This document shows, piece by piece, positions 8,325-16,197 of a stretch of DNA of 55,112 nucleotides. How positions within the stretch are numbered: position 1 is the first letter of the stretch; each line of letters begins with the position of its first letter. Origin of the DNA: DATNIC01 sp035604635 (GTDB lineage: Bacteria > Vulcanimicrobiota > Vulcanimicrobiia > Vulcanimicrobiales > Vulcanimicrobiaceae); NCBI GenBank assembly GCA_035604635.1, contig DATNIC010000022.1, positions 1 to 55,112 on the forward strand. Reading direction: 5' to 3'. The notes beneath the pieces are model-generated. The model saw only the letters and a list, made by a program, of their open reading frames with translations. It made no database searches and had not been told where the DNA came from. A program made the translations under genes and the position numbers.

Positions 8325-9349
8325 AGCGCAACCGGTCTGAATCGTTCCAGCTCTTCGCGGGTTGTTGGAGGATGGAGTCTGCCGCTGATGAGCGCGCGAC
8401 GGATCGCGCTCAGGCGACGGCGCTTCGCCGCGTCGACGACGGAACGCGTGTAGCGAAAGTCCGTCAAGCCGATCGCGCCGTCGCGCAAGCCGAGTTCGAG
8501 ATGGCCGTGCATGGGATGGTGCGCCGCCGCTGCTCCGCAAACTGTGGTGACGGCGACGTCCGTGTGCTTGACCATGCTGGTGAGGACTCTTCCTGGGACG
8601 AGACCGTCCTGATCGGCGTCGACGCCGATAACGTAGTCGCCGTCGCGCCCCCTGACCGCTTCGAACGCGCCGAGTCCAGCCTTGCCGGCGGCGGCGAAGA
8701 CGACGTCGGCACGCTGGTCGAAAAGGACGTCGGCGAGTTCTTTGCCGCTTGCGACGTCTTCGAACGACCCGACGTACTTCACCAAGACCAGGATCGCGGG
8801 GTCGATCTCGCGCGCACCGGCGGCAAAGCCCGCTTCGAACTTGCGAATGAGCGGGATGTCGACTCCGCCTAGGAACGCGATCGTCCGCGTCCGGGTGACC
8901 ATTGCGGCCAGCGCCCCCGCCAAGAATGAACCGTCCTCTTCTTTGAACGTAAGGGACGCGACGTTCGGCAAGGCAACGACGGCATCGATGATCGCGAAGT
9001 TGCGCTGCGGCGCGCGCCGCGCGACCTCGCTCAGGTCGTTCGCCATGAGGAATCCGACGGCGATGATCTCGTCAAAGTCTTCCGCCGCGAGGACGGAGAG
9101 ATTGGGCTGATAGTCCGGGGCGCTGCGCGACTGGAGCACTTGGACCTTGGCGTGATAGAGCCGCCCCGCTTGCTGCAAGCCGGCGTACGCCGAATCGTTG
9201 AACGACTGATCTCCCAAGCCGCCGACGTCGGTGACGAGTCCGAACCGAAGCGCCGCACCAGCCGCCTGATGGCGGGCGCACGCGGAAAGCGTTATAAGAA
9301 GGATGGCCGTTGCGCAAACGATGCGTGCGGCACGCGTGGCCGGGGACAT
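8321..9349 (-). CDS. BmpA-family solute-binding lipoprotein
   Basis: A 342-residue lipoprotein with a signal peptide and lipobox LSAC, giving lipidation at Cys24. GLVTDVGGLGDQSFNDSAYAG is the hallmark of the Bmp / PnrA-like family, which binds purine nucleosides in related bacteria. Further family features are KEEDGSFLAGALAA and VIGVDADQDG. It is the first gene of the importer operon and would deliver substrate to the permeases outside the membrane. The 56-base space to the divergent AI-2E family gene must hold both promoters. No strong ribosome-binding site is visible before the ATG. Confidence 0.88.
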   Translation of the reverse strand: MSPATRAARIVCATAILLITLSACARHQAAGAALRFGLVTDVGGLGDQSFNDSAYAGLQQAGRLYHAKVQVLQSRSAPDYQPNLSVLAAEDFDEIIAVGFLMANDLSEVARRAPQRNFAIIDAVVALPNVASLTFKEEDGSFLAGALAAMVTRTRTIAFLGGVDIPLIRKFEAGFAAGAREIDPAILVLVKYVGSFEDVASGKELADVLFDQRADVVFAAAGKAGLGAFEAVRGRDGDYVIGVDADQDGLVPGRVLTSMVKHTDVAVTTVCGAAAAHHPMHGHLELGLRDGAIGLTDFRYTRSVVDAAKRRRLSAIRRALISGRLHPPTTREELERFRPVAL

Positions 9350-9405
9350 TGCGGGGGATGTACGGAGCGCGGAGTCTGGCCGCCTCTCGCGAAGGGGAGG
9401 CCTCG

Positions 9406-10491
9406 ATGGACGACGATTCGCGGGCGAGGCGGGCGGATGCGCGAGTGACTTACTGGCTCAAGGTCCTTGCGCTGATCACCCTTGCGGTCGTCATGCTCTC
9501 CAGCACGCTGCACTTCATGGCGCGCATTTCGTCGGTGACGATCATCGTTATCGGGACGATATTTTTCACGTACCTCATCCATCCGGCGGTGCGTTGGATC
9601 CACGCCCGCGGCGTACCGATCGGCGGAGCGATCGCGATCGTTTACCTGGCGGCGCTTGGAGTCGTTGCCTTTGCAATGTCGTTCGTCGTTCCGCCGCTCG
9701 TCAATGAAGTCAAACAGCTGACGGTCGCTTTTCCGGGTTACATCAAGGCCACACAAGCGTACATTGGAGATCCCAACAATCTGCACTTCTTACCCGGTTC
9801 GGTGCGCGACTATCTCGTGAACTTGCAAGGGCAAGTCGTGGACTATATTCAAGGGCAGGCGGCCACGATAACGTCGAGCTTCCTGGGGATCCTCCGTTCC
9901 ACGTTCGCGATCATCGCGACGCTCGTCGTCATTCCGATCCTGTCCATCTATCTGATCTTCGAGGCGCCGCAATTGAGGGCTGCAGCGGTCGGATTGATCC
10001 CGATGAAAGGGCGGCCGGAGACACTGCGCCTCCTCGCCGATTTGGACAAGGTCCTCGGTGGGTACGTCCGCGGTCAGGTGATCGTGGGAGCGACGATCGG
10101 CACGTGCATAACGATCGGCCTCTTGATCATGCACGTCCCCTACGCAGTCTTGATCGGAGTCGCTGCCGGAGTCCTCGACCTCATCCCGTATATCGGAGCG
10201 ATCGCAACGTTTGTCCCGGCAGTCGGGCTTGCGTATGCATCGGGAGGATGGCAGCACGTGGTTATCGTGGCGCTCATCTTCATCGTTGTTTTCGAGGCCG
10301 AAGGTCATTTCATCGCGCCGAAGATCGTCAGCGAGAGCGTCGGGCTCTCGCCGCTCGTCGTGATCGTCGCGGTGCTCATCGGCGGAGAGCTGTTGGGAAT
10401 ACCCGGGATGTTCATCGCGGTCCCGACCGCCGCCATCTTGCGCGTCCTGCGCATGCATTTTGTCCCGACGCGCGCGCCGCAGCACCTGTGA
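9406..10491 (+). CDS. AI-2E family transporter (PerM-like permease)
   Basis: A 361-residue membrane protein. The start at 9406 is chosen because GGGGAGG lies just upstream and the protein then begins with a short hydrophilic segment before helix 1. An ATG-free extension back to 9310 would overlap the divergent lipoprotein gene. The C-terminal region has the family pattern of paired helices around PYIGAIATFVPAV and LSPLVVIVAVLIGGELLGIPGMF. The family includes autoinducer-2 exporters and Na+/H+ antiporters, so substrate is open. The last base pairs overlap the arginase start as GTGA. Confidence 0.85.
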   Translation: MDDDSRARRADARVTYWLKVLALITLAVVMLSSTLHFMARISSVTIIVIGTIFFTYLIHPAVRWIHARGVPIGGAIAIVYLAALGVVAFAMSFVVPPLVNEVKQLTVAFPGYIKATQAYIGDPNNLHFLPGSVRDYLVNLQGQVVDYIQGQAATITSSFLGILRSTFAIIATLVVIPILSIYLIFEAPQLRAAAVGLIPMKGRPETLRLLADLDKVLGGYVRGQVIVGATIGTCITIGLLIMHVPYAVLIGVAAGVLDLIPYIGAIATFVPAVGLAYASGGWQHVVIVALIFIVVFEAEGHFIAPKIVSESVGLSPLVVIVAVLIGGELLGIPGMFIAVPTAAILRVLRMHFVPTRAPQHL

Positions 10492-11357
10492 TCGAGCGCG
10501 TCGAAATCGTCGGCGTCCCCATGGATTTGGGCGCGGGGCGGCGCGGCGTCGATATGGGACCATCGGCGGTGCGCAACGCCGAGCTCCACGAGCGCCTCGC
10601 GGAGTTGGGGATCTCGGCGTTCGATCACGGCGACGTCGTCGTCCCGGTCCGCGAGTCGGTCTCGCAGAGCGACGTGCATGCAAAGTATCTGCCCGTCATC
10701 CGCGCGGTGTGCGACGAACTCGCAGATCTCGTCGAGACGATCGTGCGCAAGGGGGCCTTCCCGCTCGTTATCGGCGGAGACCATTCGATCGCGATGGGGA
10801 CGCTTGCCGGGATCCGCCGCGGACGGAGCGCGCAGCCCGGCTTGATCTGGATCGACGCGCACGGTGACGTCAACACGCCGCTGACCTCGCCCTCGGGGAA
10901 CGTGCACGGGATGCCCCTCGCGTTTGCCCTCGAGGATGCGAGCGTCTCGCCCGAACGGACGGTGCTGGTCGGGCTACGTGACGTCGACGCCGGCGAGCGC
11001 CAAACGATCCGCGAACTGGGCGTCCGTACCTTCACAATCTCAGAGATCGACCGTATCGGGATCGCCCGTGTCATCGAGGAGTCGCTGAAGATCGCCGGCG
11101 CGGGCGGCGCGCGCTCGTTGCACCTTTCCTTCGACATGGACGGCATCGATCCACGCGAGGCGCCGGGTGTCGGGACGCCGGTGCGCGGGGGGATGACCTA
11201 CCGCGAAGCGCACCTGACCATGGAAATGATCGCTGCTTCGGAAACGCTGGGTTCGATGGAATTCACGGAGATCAATCCGATTTTAGACGTGCAGAATCGA
11301 ACCGCCGACCTGGCCGTCGAGTTGATCCTCTCGGCACTCGGCAAAACGATCTTGTAA
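10488..11357 (+). CDS. rocF: Arginase
   Basis: A 289-residue member of the ureohydrolase family that splits L-arginine to ornithine and urea using a binuclear manganese centre. Metal ligands are visible in G96-GDHS-100, D123-AHGD-127 and D216-x-D218. SPSGNVHGMPLA after the second motif is characteristic of bacterial RocF-type arginases rather than agmatinases. The GTG at 10488 overlaps the stop of the AI-2E family gene (GTGA), which fixes the start. The AraC-family gene begins 3 bases after the stop. The ornithine product could feed the ornithine cyclodeaminase-type enzyme encoded at 39470-40717. Confidence 0.92.
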   Translation: MIERVEIVGVPMDLGAGRRGVDMGPSAVRNAELHERLAELGISAFDHGDVVVPVRESVSQSDVHAKYLPVIRAVCDELADLVETIVRKGAFPLVIGGDHSIAMGTLAGIRRGRSAQPGLIWIDAHGDVNTPLTSPSGNVHGMPLAFALEDASVSPERTVLVGLRDVDAGERQTIRELGVRTFTISEIDRIGIARVIEESLKIAGAGGARSLHLSFDMDGIDPREAPGVGTPVRGGMTYREAHLTMEMIAASETLGSMEFTEINPILDVQNRTADLAVELILSALGKTIL

Positions 11358-11360
11358 ACG

Positions 11361-12314
11361 ATGAGTCAAGAGATGCGCCACGCGGTGATCGCGGATCTTC
11401 TGCGGTCGATTCGAGTGCGAAGTAGCGTCTTCGCGCGTCCGGAGTTGCGCGCGCCCTGGGGCTTGCGATTGATCGACGAGGGAGCAGCGTTCCATATCGT
11501 CACGCGAGGACGGTGTTTCGTCGAATATGATGCGGTGCCGCCGATTCCGTTGGCCGAAGGCGATTTCGTCGTTTTGCCGCGGGGCGGCGCCCACGTCGTG
11601 CGCGATGCGCAGGCGACCAGGGTGGTGAGGCTCGATCACCTGCTCAAGGCGCGCAAACGCGGCGTGGACGGCGTCTTTCGCATCGGGGGCGATGGAGAGC
11701 TGACCAATCTCGTGTGCGGGAACATCCGCTTCGAAGACGTCTCGGCCGATCTTTTCCGAGCGATTTTGCCTCCCGTCATCCACGTGAGGAAGAAGGCGAA
11801 CCGCTTGGCGCCGTGGCTCGATGCTGCGATGGCGCACATCCGATCCGATCTAGATGCGGGTCGTCCGGGAGCAGACATCGTGGTCGCGCGGTTCGCCGAC
11901 ATCCTCTTCATTCAGGCGCTCGAAGCCTATCTCGAAGAGCACGCCGAGACTGCGGAGTCGGGCTGGCTTGCAGCGTTGCGCGACCAGCACGTCGGCGAAG
12001 CCCTGGCGCTGCTGCATCTTCAGCCGGACCGTCCCTGGACCGTCGTCTCGCTCGCACGCCAGCTCGGCCTTTCGCGCTCGGCGTTCGCGGCGCGGTTCGT
12101 TCATCTCGTCGGCGAGCCCCCGCTGCGCTATCTCACGCGCGTGCGGCTCAACGCGGTCGCCGCGCGGTTGCGATCGAGCGACGAAAAGGTGAGCGCCATC
12201 GCCGCCTCGTTCGGCTACGATTCCGTTTCGGGTCTCAATAAGGGCTTCAAGCAACGGTTCGGCGAGTCGCCCGGCCAATACCGTAGACGATTTTCCGCAA
12301 GAACCGGCGTCTAA
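11361..12314 (+). CDS. AraC-family transcriptional regulator with cupin sensor domain
   Basis: A 317-residue regulator. Residues 15-190 form a cupin-type sensor domain (GAAFHIVTRGRCFVEY, LAEGDFVVLPRGGAHVV), matching the cupin_6 group. The C-terminal 95 residues contain two helix-turn-helix units (WTVVSLARQLGLSRSAFAARF and VSAIAASFGYDSVSGLNKGF). It starts 3 bases after arginase, so it is probably co-transcribed. Relatives commonly control an adjacent oxidoreductase, and the NmrA-like gene 57 bases downstream is the obvious candidate target. Confidence 0.88.
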   Translation: MSQEMRHAVIADLLRSIRVRSSVFARPELRAPWGLRLIDEGAAFHIVTRGRCFVEYDAVPPIPLAEGDFVVLPRGGAHVVRDAQATRVVRLDHLLKARKRGVDGVFRIGGDGELTNLVCGNIRFEDVSADLFRAILPPVIHVRKKANRLAPWLDAAMAHIRSDLDAGRPGADIVVARFADILFIQALEAYLEEHAETAESGWLAALRDQHVGEALALLHLQPDRPWTVVSLARQLGLSRSAFAARFVHLVGEPPLRYLTRVRLNAVAARLRSSDEKVSAIAASFGYDSVSGLNKGFKQRFGESPGQYRRRFSARTGV

Positions 12315-12371
12315 GACAAGAGCGCGATCCGGCTCCCGTGATACACTCTCGCTCGCGAAAGGGAGCGAAAG

Positions 12372-13253
12372 ATGATTCTCGTGACCGGTGCGACCGGATT
12401 GAACGGAAGCGAACTGGTGCGTCGCCTATCGGAGCGCGGCGTCGCCGTTCGCGCGCTGGTTCGCGACGGGAGCAAAGCCGCCTGGCTGAAGACGCTGCCG
12501 AACGTCGAGATCGTCGAGGGCGATATGGCGCGCCCGGAGACTCTCGCCGCACCGCTGCGGGGAGTCGATCGGGCGATGCTGATCTCGTCGTCGGATCGCA
12601 CCATGCTCGACGTGCAAACGAACTTCATCGAAGCTGCCAAGCGTGCAGGCGTCGGGCACGTCGTCAAACTATCGGGGATCATGCCCGAGCTCGACTCCGA
12701 TTTTCGGTTCGCGCGTATGCACGGCGAGATCGAGCAACGGCTGGAAGCCTCCGGGCTCGCGTTCACGCACCTGCGCTCCGGCGAGTTCATGCCCGCGTAC
12801 TTTCGTCAGGTCCCATCGATCGCTGCCAAGAGCGCGTTCTTCCTGCCGATGGACGACGCGAGGATCGCCTCGATGGACGTCGGCGACCTCGCCGAAGTCG
12901 CCGCGATCGCTCTCACCCGCAGCGGGCACGAAGGAAAGACGTATCGGCTGACGGGTCCGCAAGCGCTGACCATGGCCGAGGTCGCCGAAGCGCTGTCGGC
13001 GGCTACCGGCAAGATGATTCGATACGTCAACATCAGCCCCCAAGAGCACAAGAGCGCGAACCTTGGGCGCGGGATGCCGCCGTATCTCGCCGACGCGCTA
13101 GTCGAGCTCTTTGCGGAACGGCGCAACGGCAAAGAGGGGCAGGTATTCCCGGACACTGCGACAATTCTCGGGCGGGCGGCGACGAGCTTCGCAGAATTTG
13201 CGGCGCGCAATGCGCCGATTTTCCGCGGCGAGCAAGCCGCACCAAGGGTTTGA
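12372..13253 (+). CDS. NmrA-like NAD(P)-binding atypical SDR
   Basis: A 293-residue Rossmann protein beginning MILVTGATGLNGSELVRRL, which contains the GxxGxxG dinucleotide-binding loop. It lacks the YxxxK pair of classical SDRs at the usual place, fitting the atypical NmrA/HSCARG/QOR2 group, whose members are NADPH sensors or quinone/azo reductases. GGGAG lies upstream of the ATG. The gene follows an AraC-family regulator and is followed within 4 bases by a small ferredoxin-fold protein. Confidence 0.82.
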   Translation: MILVTGATGLNGSELVRRLSERGVAVRALVRDGSKAAWLKTLPNVEIVEGDMARPETLAAPLRGVDRAMLISSSDRTMLDVQTNFIEAAKRAGVGHVVKLSGIMPELDSDFRFARMHGEIEQRLEASGLAFTHLRSGEFMPAYFRQVPSIAAKSAFFLPMDDARIASMDVGDLAEVAAIALTRSGHEGKTYRLTGPQALTMAEVAEALSAATGKMIRYVNISPQEHKSANLGRGMPPYLADALVELFAERRNGKEGQVFPDTATILGRAATSFAEFAARNAPIFRGEQAAPRV

Positions 13254-13257
13254 TGAA

Positions 13258-13566
13258 GTGAAGCACTTCCTGATCAAGTACCGGTTCGAGCACGGCTCAC
13301 GCGAGGAGTGGCACCAGGAGATTGCCCGGTTCATTGAAGCGCTCGAAAGCGATCCGGTCGTAGGCGGAAGGATCACGTACCGTGCGATGAAGGCGAAGGA
13401 CCCGGACTACTATCATCTTGCTTCGACTGCCGACGACGAAGCGACCAAGGTCCTGAGCGATCGCGATTTCTTCAAGCGCTATACGGAGATAACCGAGCGT
13501 GTCTCCGGCGGTACCGTCGAGGTCCTGCCGCTGGAGATCGTGGCCGAGACCAAGCTCAAGGCCTAG
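13258..13566 (+). CDS. Small conserved protein, probable dimeric alpha-beta barrel fold
   Basis: A 102-residue protein starting at a GTG four bases after the NmrA-like gene; longer reading back to 13111 would lie inside that gene. The sequence (KHFLIKYRFEHGSREEWHQ, an internal helix, then GGTVEVLPLEIVAE) has the beta-alpha-beta-beta-alpha-beta rhythm of EthD/antibiotic-monooxygenase-like dimeric barrels. No catalytic residues can be named. Tight spacing suggests it works with, or is simply co-expressed with, the NmrA-like reductase. Confidence 0.65.
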   Translation: MKHFLIKYRFEHGSREEWHQEIARFIEALESDPVVGGRITYRAMKAKDPDYYHLASTADDEATKVLSDRDFFKRYTEITERVSGGTVEVLPLEIVAETKLKA

Positions 13567-13641
13567 CTTCGCGGCGTGACCGCAACCCTTCGTGCGAAAG
13601 GCCGATTATCGAGGGATAGTGCCTAGCCCGAAGGAGTTTTC

Positions 13642-13905
13642 GTGGGACGCCCGACCGACATCGTACTCTACCAAGCCGAATGGTGCCCATACTGCGCGCG
13701 CGTGCGAGCTAAATTGAGCGAGCTGCTGCTCGATTACAAGAACGTCAACGTCCCGCGCTCCCACGCGGAGCGAGACGAGGTGCGCAAGGTCTCCGGACAG
13801 ACCGGGATTCCGGTGATGGTCGACGGCGATACGGTCCTCGACGACGACGACGACATCATTCCGCACCTGGAAAAGAAGTACGGCGCGGTTACTCCCCAAC
13901 GCTGA
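13642..13905 (+). CDS. Glutaredoxin family protein
   Basis: An 87-residue thioredoxin-fold protein with the dithiol motif CPYC (residues 16-19) and the cis-proline region TGIPVMVDG. The GTG start is supported by AAGGAG upstream. An acidic stretch DDDDD near residue 70 is unusual for the family. It would reduce disulfides or mixed disulfides in the cytoplasm. Its stop codon overlaps the end of the convergent MFS gene by 17 bases, and a strong intrinsic terminator follows at once. Confidence 0.88.
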   Translation: MGRPTDIVLYQAEWCPYCARVRAKLSELLLDYKNVNVPRSHAERDEVRKVSGQTGIPVMVDGDTVLDDDDDIIPHLEKKYGAVTPQR

Positions 13906-15418
13906 CGGGTCCGGCGCTTCTGCGCCGGGCTTTTTGCATAACGAAGACGAGCGGCGTGCAGCACAGGGTCAATACGCCGAGGATGAACGAGGCGTCGGCG
14001 TAGGCCATCGTGTTGGCTTGCTGGAGAATCATCTGATAGAGCGCCGCCAGGTGGCCGTGCTGGGCGATGCTGCGGACTGCAACGTTGGCGAGGTTCGCGT
14101 TGCCGGCGAGCGCCGTCTGGTGAAAGGCCTCGCGATGCGCGAGGAACGTCACGAGCACGGCGGTCGAGATCGATCCGCCTAGCTGCAGGGAAAGATTCAC
14201 GAATGCGGTCGCCTTCGGCGCAACCTCGGCCGGGACCGAGGAGAGGATCGCGATCGAGAGCGGGATCCACAAGAGCGACAATCCGAAACCCGAGAACATG
14301 ACGGGAAACGCGAGCGTCCAAAATGGCGAGATGCTCGTCGTGACTTGCGCAAGCCAGAGATTCGACGCCGCCAAACAGATAAAACCGACGGCAAGGAGGA
14401 CGCGCGTGTCGATCTTTCCGGCTCCGACGATGCGAACGATCAGCGTGACGCAGGCCGCTGTGATCAATGCACGGCAGAAGATCAACAGCCCACCCAATGT
14501 AGCGGTGAAGTTGAGGATCGACTCAACGTACTGCGGCAAGAATACGATCGCCCCGTAGAGGCTCGCTCCCATCGTTAGTCCCAAAACGCAGCCCGCCCAT
14601 AGGCTGCGGTAGCGCAAGGCGCGCAGATCGACGATCGGCTCCTTCGCGGAAAGAAGCTCCCAGTAAACGAAGCCGGCGACTGCGAGGGCGGAGAGCGTGG
14701 CGAAGAAAACGATCGACGCGTCGGAAAACCAGTCCTTGCGCTGTCCTTCGTCGAGGACATATTGCATCGAACCAAGCCCGAGCGCGAGCAGCCCTAGTCC
14801 GATTCCATCGAGCGGGATCCGGCGCGGCTTCGTTGGGTTGCGCATCATCGCCAGGATGATGACCCCGGCGACGATCCCCGGTACGATGTTGATCAGAAAG
14901 CAGTAGTTCCACGAGAAGTTGTCGGTCAGCCACCCGCCCAGCGTTGGGCCGACCGTCGGACCGACGATCGCGCCGAGCGCGAAGATGCCCTGACTTGCGC
15001 CCAATCGCTCGGGGGGAAAGGTGTCGCGCAGAGCCGCCTGACCGGTCGCGATCAAACCGCCGCCGAATGCGCCCTGCACGACGCGCCAGAAGATCAACGA
15101 GTTGATCGACTCCGAAAGCCCGCAAAACGCGGAAGCGACCGTGAAGCCGATGATCGCCGTCGCGTAATACTGCCGCCGGCCGAAGCGCGTTTGCAGCCAA
15201 GGCGTCAGGGGAATGACGATGACGGCGGAGATGATGTAGCCGGTAACAACCCATGCGCCTTCGTCGATCGTAGCGCCGAGGCTGCCTTGCACGATCGGCA
15301 GCGCTACGTTGACGATCGAGATGTCGAGCGTTTGCATCAGGGTGGCGATTAGAATCCCTGCGGTGATGAGGCCCAAGCGGGCGCCACTCTCGATGACGCT
15401 GGTATGTTCGTCTGCCAT
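13889..15418 (-). CDS. DHA2/EmrB-type MFS drug exporter
   Basis: A 509-residue major facilitator protein with about 14 transmembrane segments. The start at 15418 is chosen since MADEHTSVIESGARLG leads into helix 1; reading further back enters the DUF92 gene. Motifs include LDISIVNVALPIVQGSLGA (helix 1, typical of EmrB/QacA), RFGRRQYY (motif A) and GPTVGPTLGGWLTDN (motif C of antiporters). It is the last gene of the leftward tetrapyrrole operon, 7 bases after DUF92. A solo EmrB without the EmrA adaptor suggests export to the periplasm or a monoderm-like arrangement; the substrate is unknown. Confidence 0.87.
   Translation of the reverse strand: MADEHTSVIESGARLGLITAGILIATLMQTLDISIVNVALPIVQGSLGATIDEGAWVVTGYIISAVIVIPLTPWLQTRFGRRQYYATAIIGFTVASAFCGLSESINSLIFWRVVQGAFGGGLIATGQAALRDTFPPERLGASQGIFALGAIVGPTVGPTLGGWLTDNFSWNYCFLINIVPGIVAGVIILAMMRNPTKPRRIPLDGIGLGLLALGLGSMQYVLDEGQRKDWFSDASIVFFATLSALAVAGFVYWELLSAKEPIVDLRALRYRSLWAGCVLGLTMGASLYGAIVFLPQYVESILNFTATLGGLLIFCRALITAACVTLIVRIVGAGKIDTRVLLAVGFICLAASNLWLAQVTTSISPFWTLAFPVMFSGFGLSLLWIPLSIAILSSVPAEVAPKATAFVNLSLQLGGSISTAVLVTFLAHREAFHQTALAGNANLANVAVRSIAQHGHLAALYQMILQQANTMAYADASFILGVLTLCCTPLVFVMQKARRRSAGPVSVGE
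13911..13935 (+). terminator. Intrinsic terminator after the glutaredoxin gene
   Basis: CCGGCGC (13911-13917), loop TTCT, GCGCCGG (13922-13928), then GC and five T residues form a classical hairpin with U-tract. It starts 5 bases after the glutaredoxin stop and lies inside the 3' coding end of the convergent MFS gene. Confidence 0.8.
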
Positions 15419-15425
15419 CTCGGCG

Positions 15426-16196
15426 TTATCTCGCGAGCGCGAACGCGACGGCAGCCCCGACCAAGGTTGCGAGTAAGTTGACCACGTCGTTCGTGATCCA
15501 AGACACGCCGCCGCGGTGCACCGTTGCCGCACCGCACCCGTGGGGGTTGTTTTCGCAGACGCGTCCACACGCGGCGCACCACCGGCGCTCTTGCACCGTC
15601 GCTCCGAGAGCCGAATCGGCGATCGCTCCGACCACACCTGCGGCGGCGATAACGGCGACGGATCGCGCGTCGGATGCAACCGCCCCCGCTGCGGCGACGA
15701 TGGCGATGAAGAATGCGCCGGCGACCTCGGCTGCCGTCCCGGCAAGCGTTCTCCCGCCCGAAAGTCCCGTCGCGACGGCGCGCGCGCCGATCAGCGACCG
15801 CGGCAATGCCGAGACCAGAGTCCCGATCTCGGTCCCCCACGTGTCGGCTGTTGCGGCCGCGTATGCGCCCGCGAACGCGAGCATCCACGCGTGTCCAAGC
15901 ATCGGTGCGAGAACGACGCACACCGTAGCGACGCCCCCGTTTGCGACGACTTGCATCGCGTCGCGTGGTCCGCCCTTGCCGATGTCGACGAGGCCACGCT
16001 TCTTGCTGCGTCCGACGCGCGTCAGCACGACGGAGCTGATGAAGAACCCGAGCAGAATCGCTGCGCCCCCGACGCCACCGGCGCCGAACGTGCACGTCCC
16101 GACGACGAACGCCGCGATCGCGCCGCCCGCGTCGAGCGCGCGGAAGCGCCACGCGGCGCCGGCGACCACCGCCGCGAGCAATGCCCCGGCGATCAC
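15426..16196 (-). CDS. DUF92 family integral membrane protein
   Basis: A 256-residue protein with about six hydrophobic helices. Conserved DUF92 features are ATADTWGTEIG (about residues 114-124), GLSGGRTLAGT and a late DSALGATVQE. A small Cys-rich loop (CAACGRVCENNPHGC) follows. The plant member VTE6 phosphorylates phytyl phosphate, so an isoprenoid phosphate kinase role is conceivable here. The GTG start lies one base after the stop of the CobA-HemD gene, placing it in the tetrapyrrole operon. The link to tetrapyrroles could be salvage of prenyl phosphates, but that is only inference. Confidence 0.8.
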   Translation of the reverse strand: MIAGALLAAVVAGAAWRFRALDAGGAIAAFVVGTCTFGAGGVGGAAILLGFFISSVVLTRVGRSKKRGLVDIGKGGPRDAMQVVANGGVATVCVVLAPMLGHAWMLAFAGAYAAATADTWGTEIGTLVSALPRSLIGARAVATGLSGGRTLAGTAAEVAGAFFIAIVAAAGAVASDARSVAVIAAAGVVGAIADSALGATVQERRWCAACGRVCENNPHGCGAATVHRGGVSWITNDVVNLLATLVGAAVAFALAR

Positions 16197-16197
16197 G

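Noticed and set aside
10104..10487. Extension of the arginase frame upstream into the AI-2E family gene
   Set aside because: The AI-2E family coding sequence is convincing there, and the GTG at 10488 gives the expected arginase N-terminus.
12341..12372. TACACT (-10 like) and a TCGCTC/GAGCGA hairpin before the NmrA-like gene
   Set aside because: No acceptable -35 lies 16-18 bases upstream and the hairpin is short, so neither is called as a feature.
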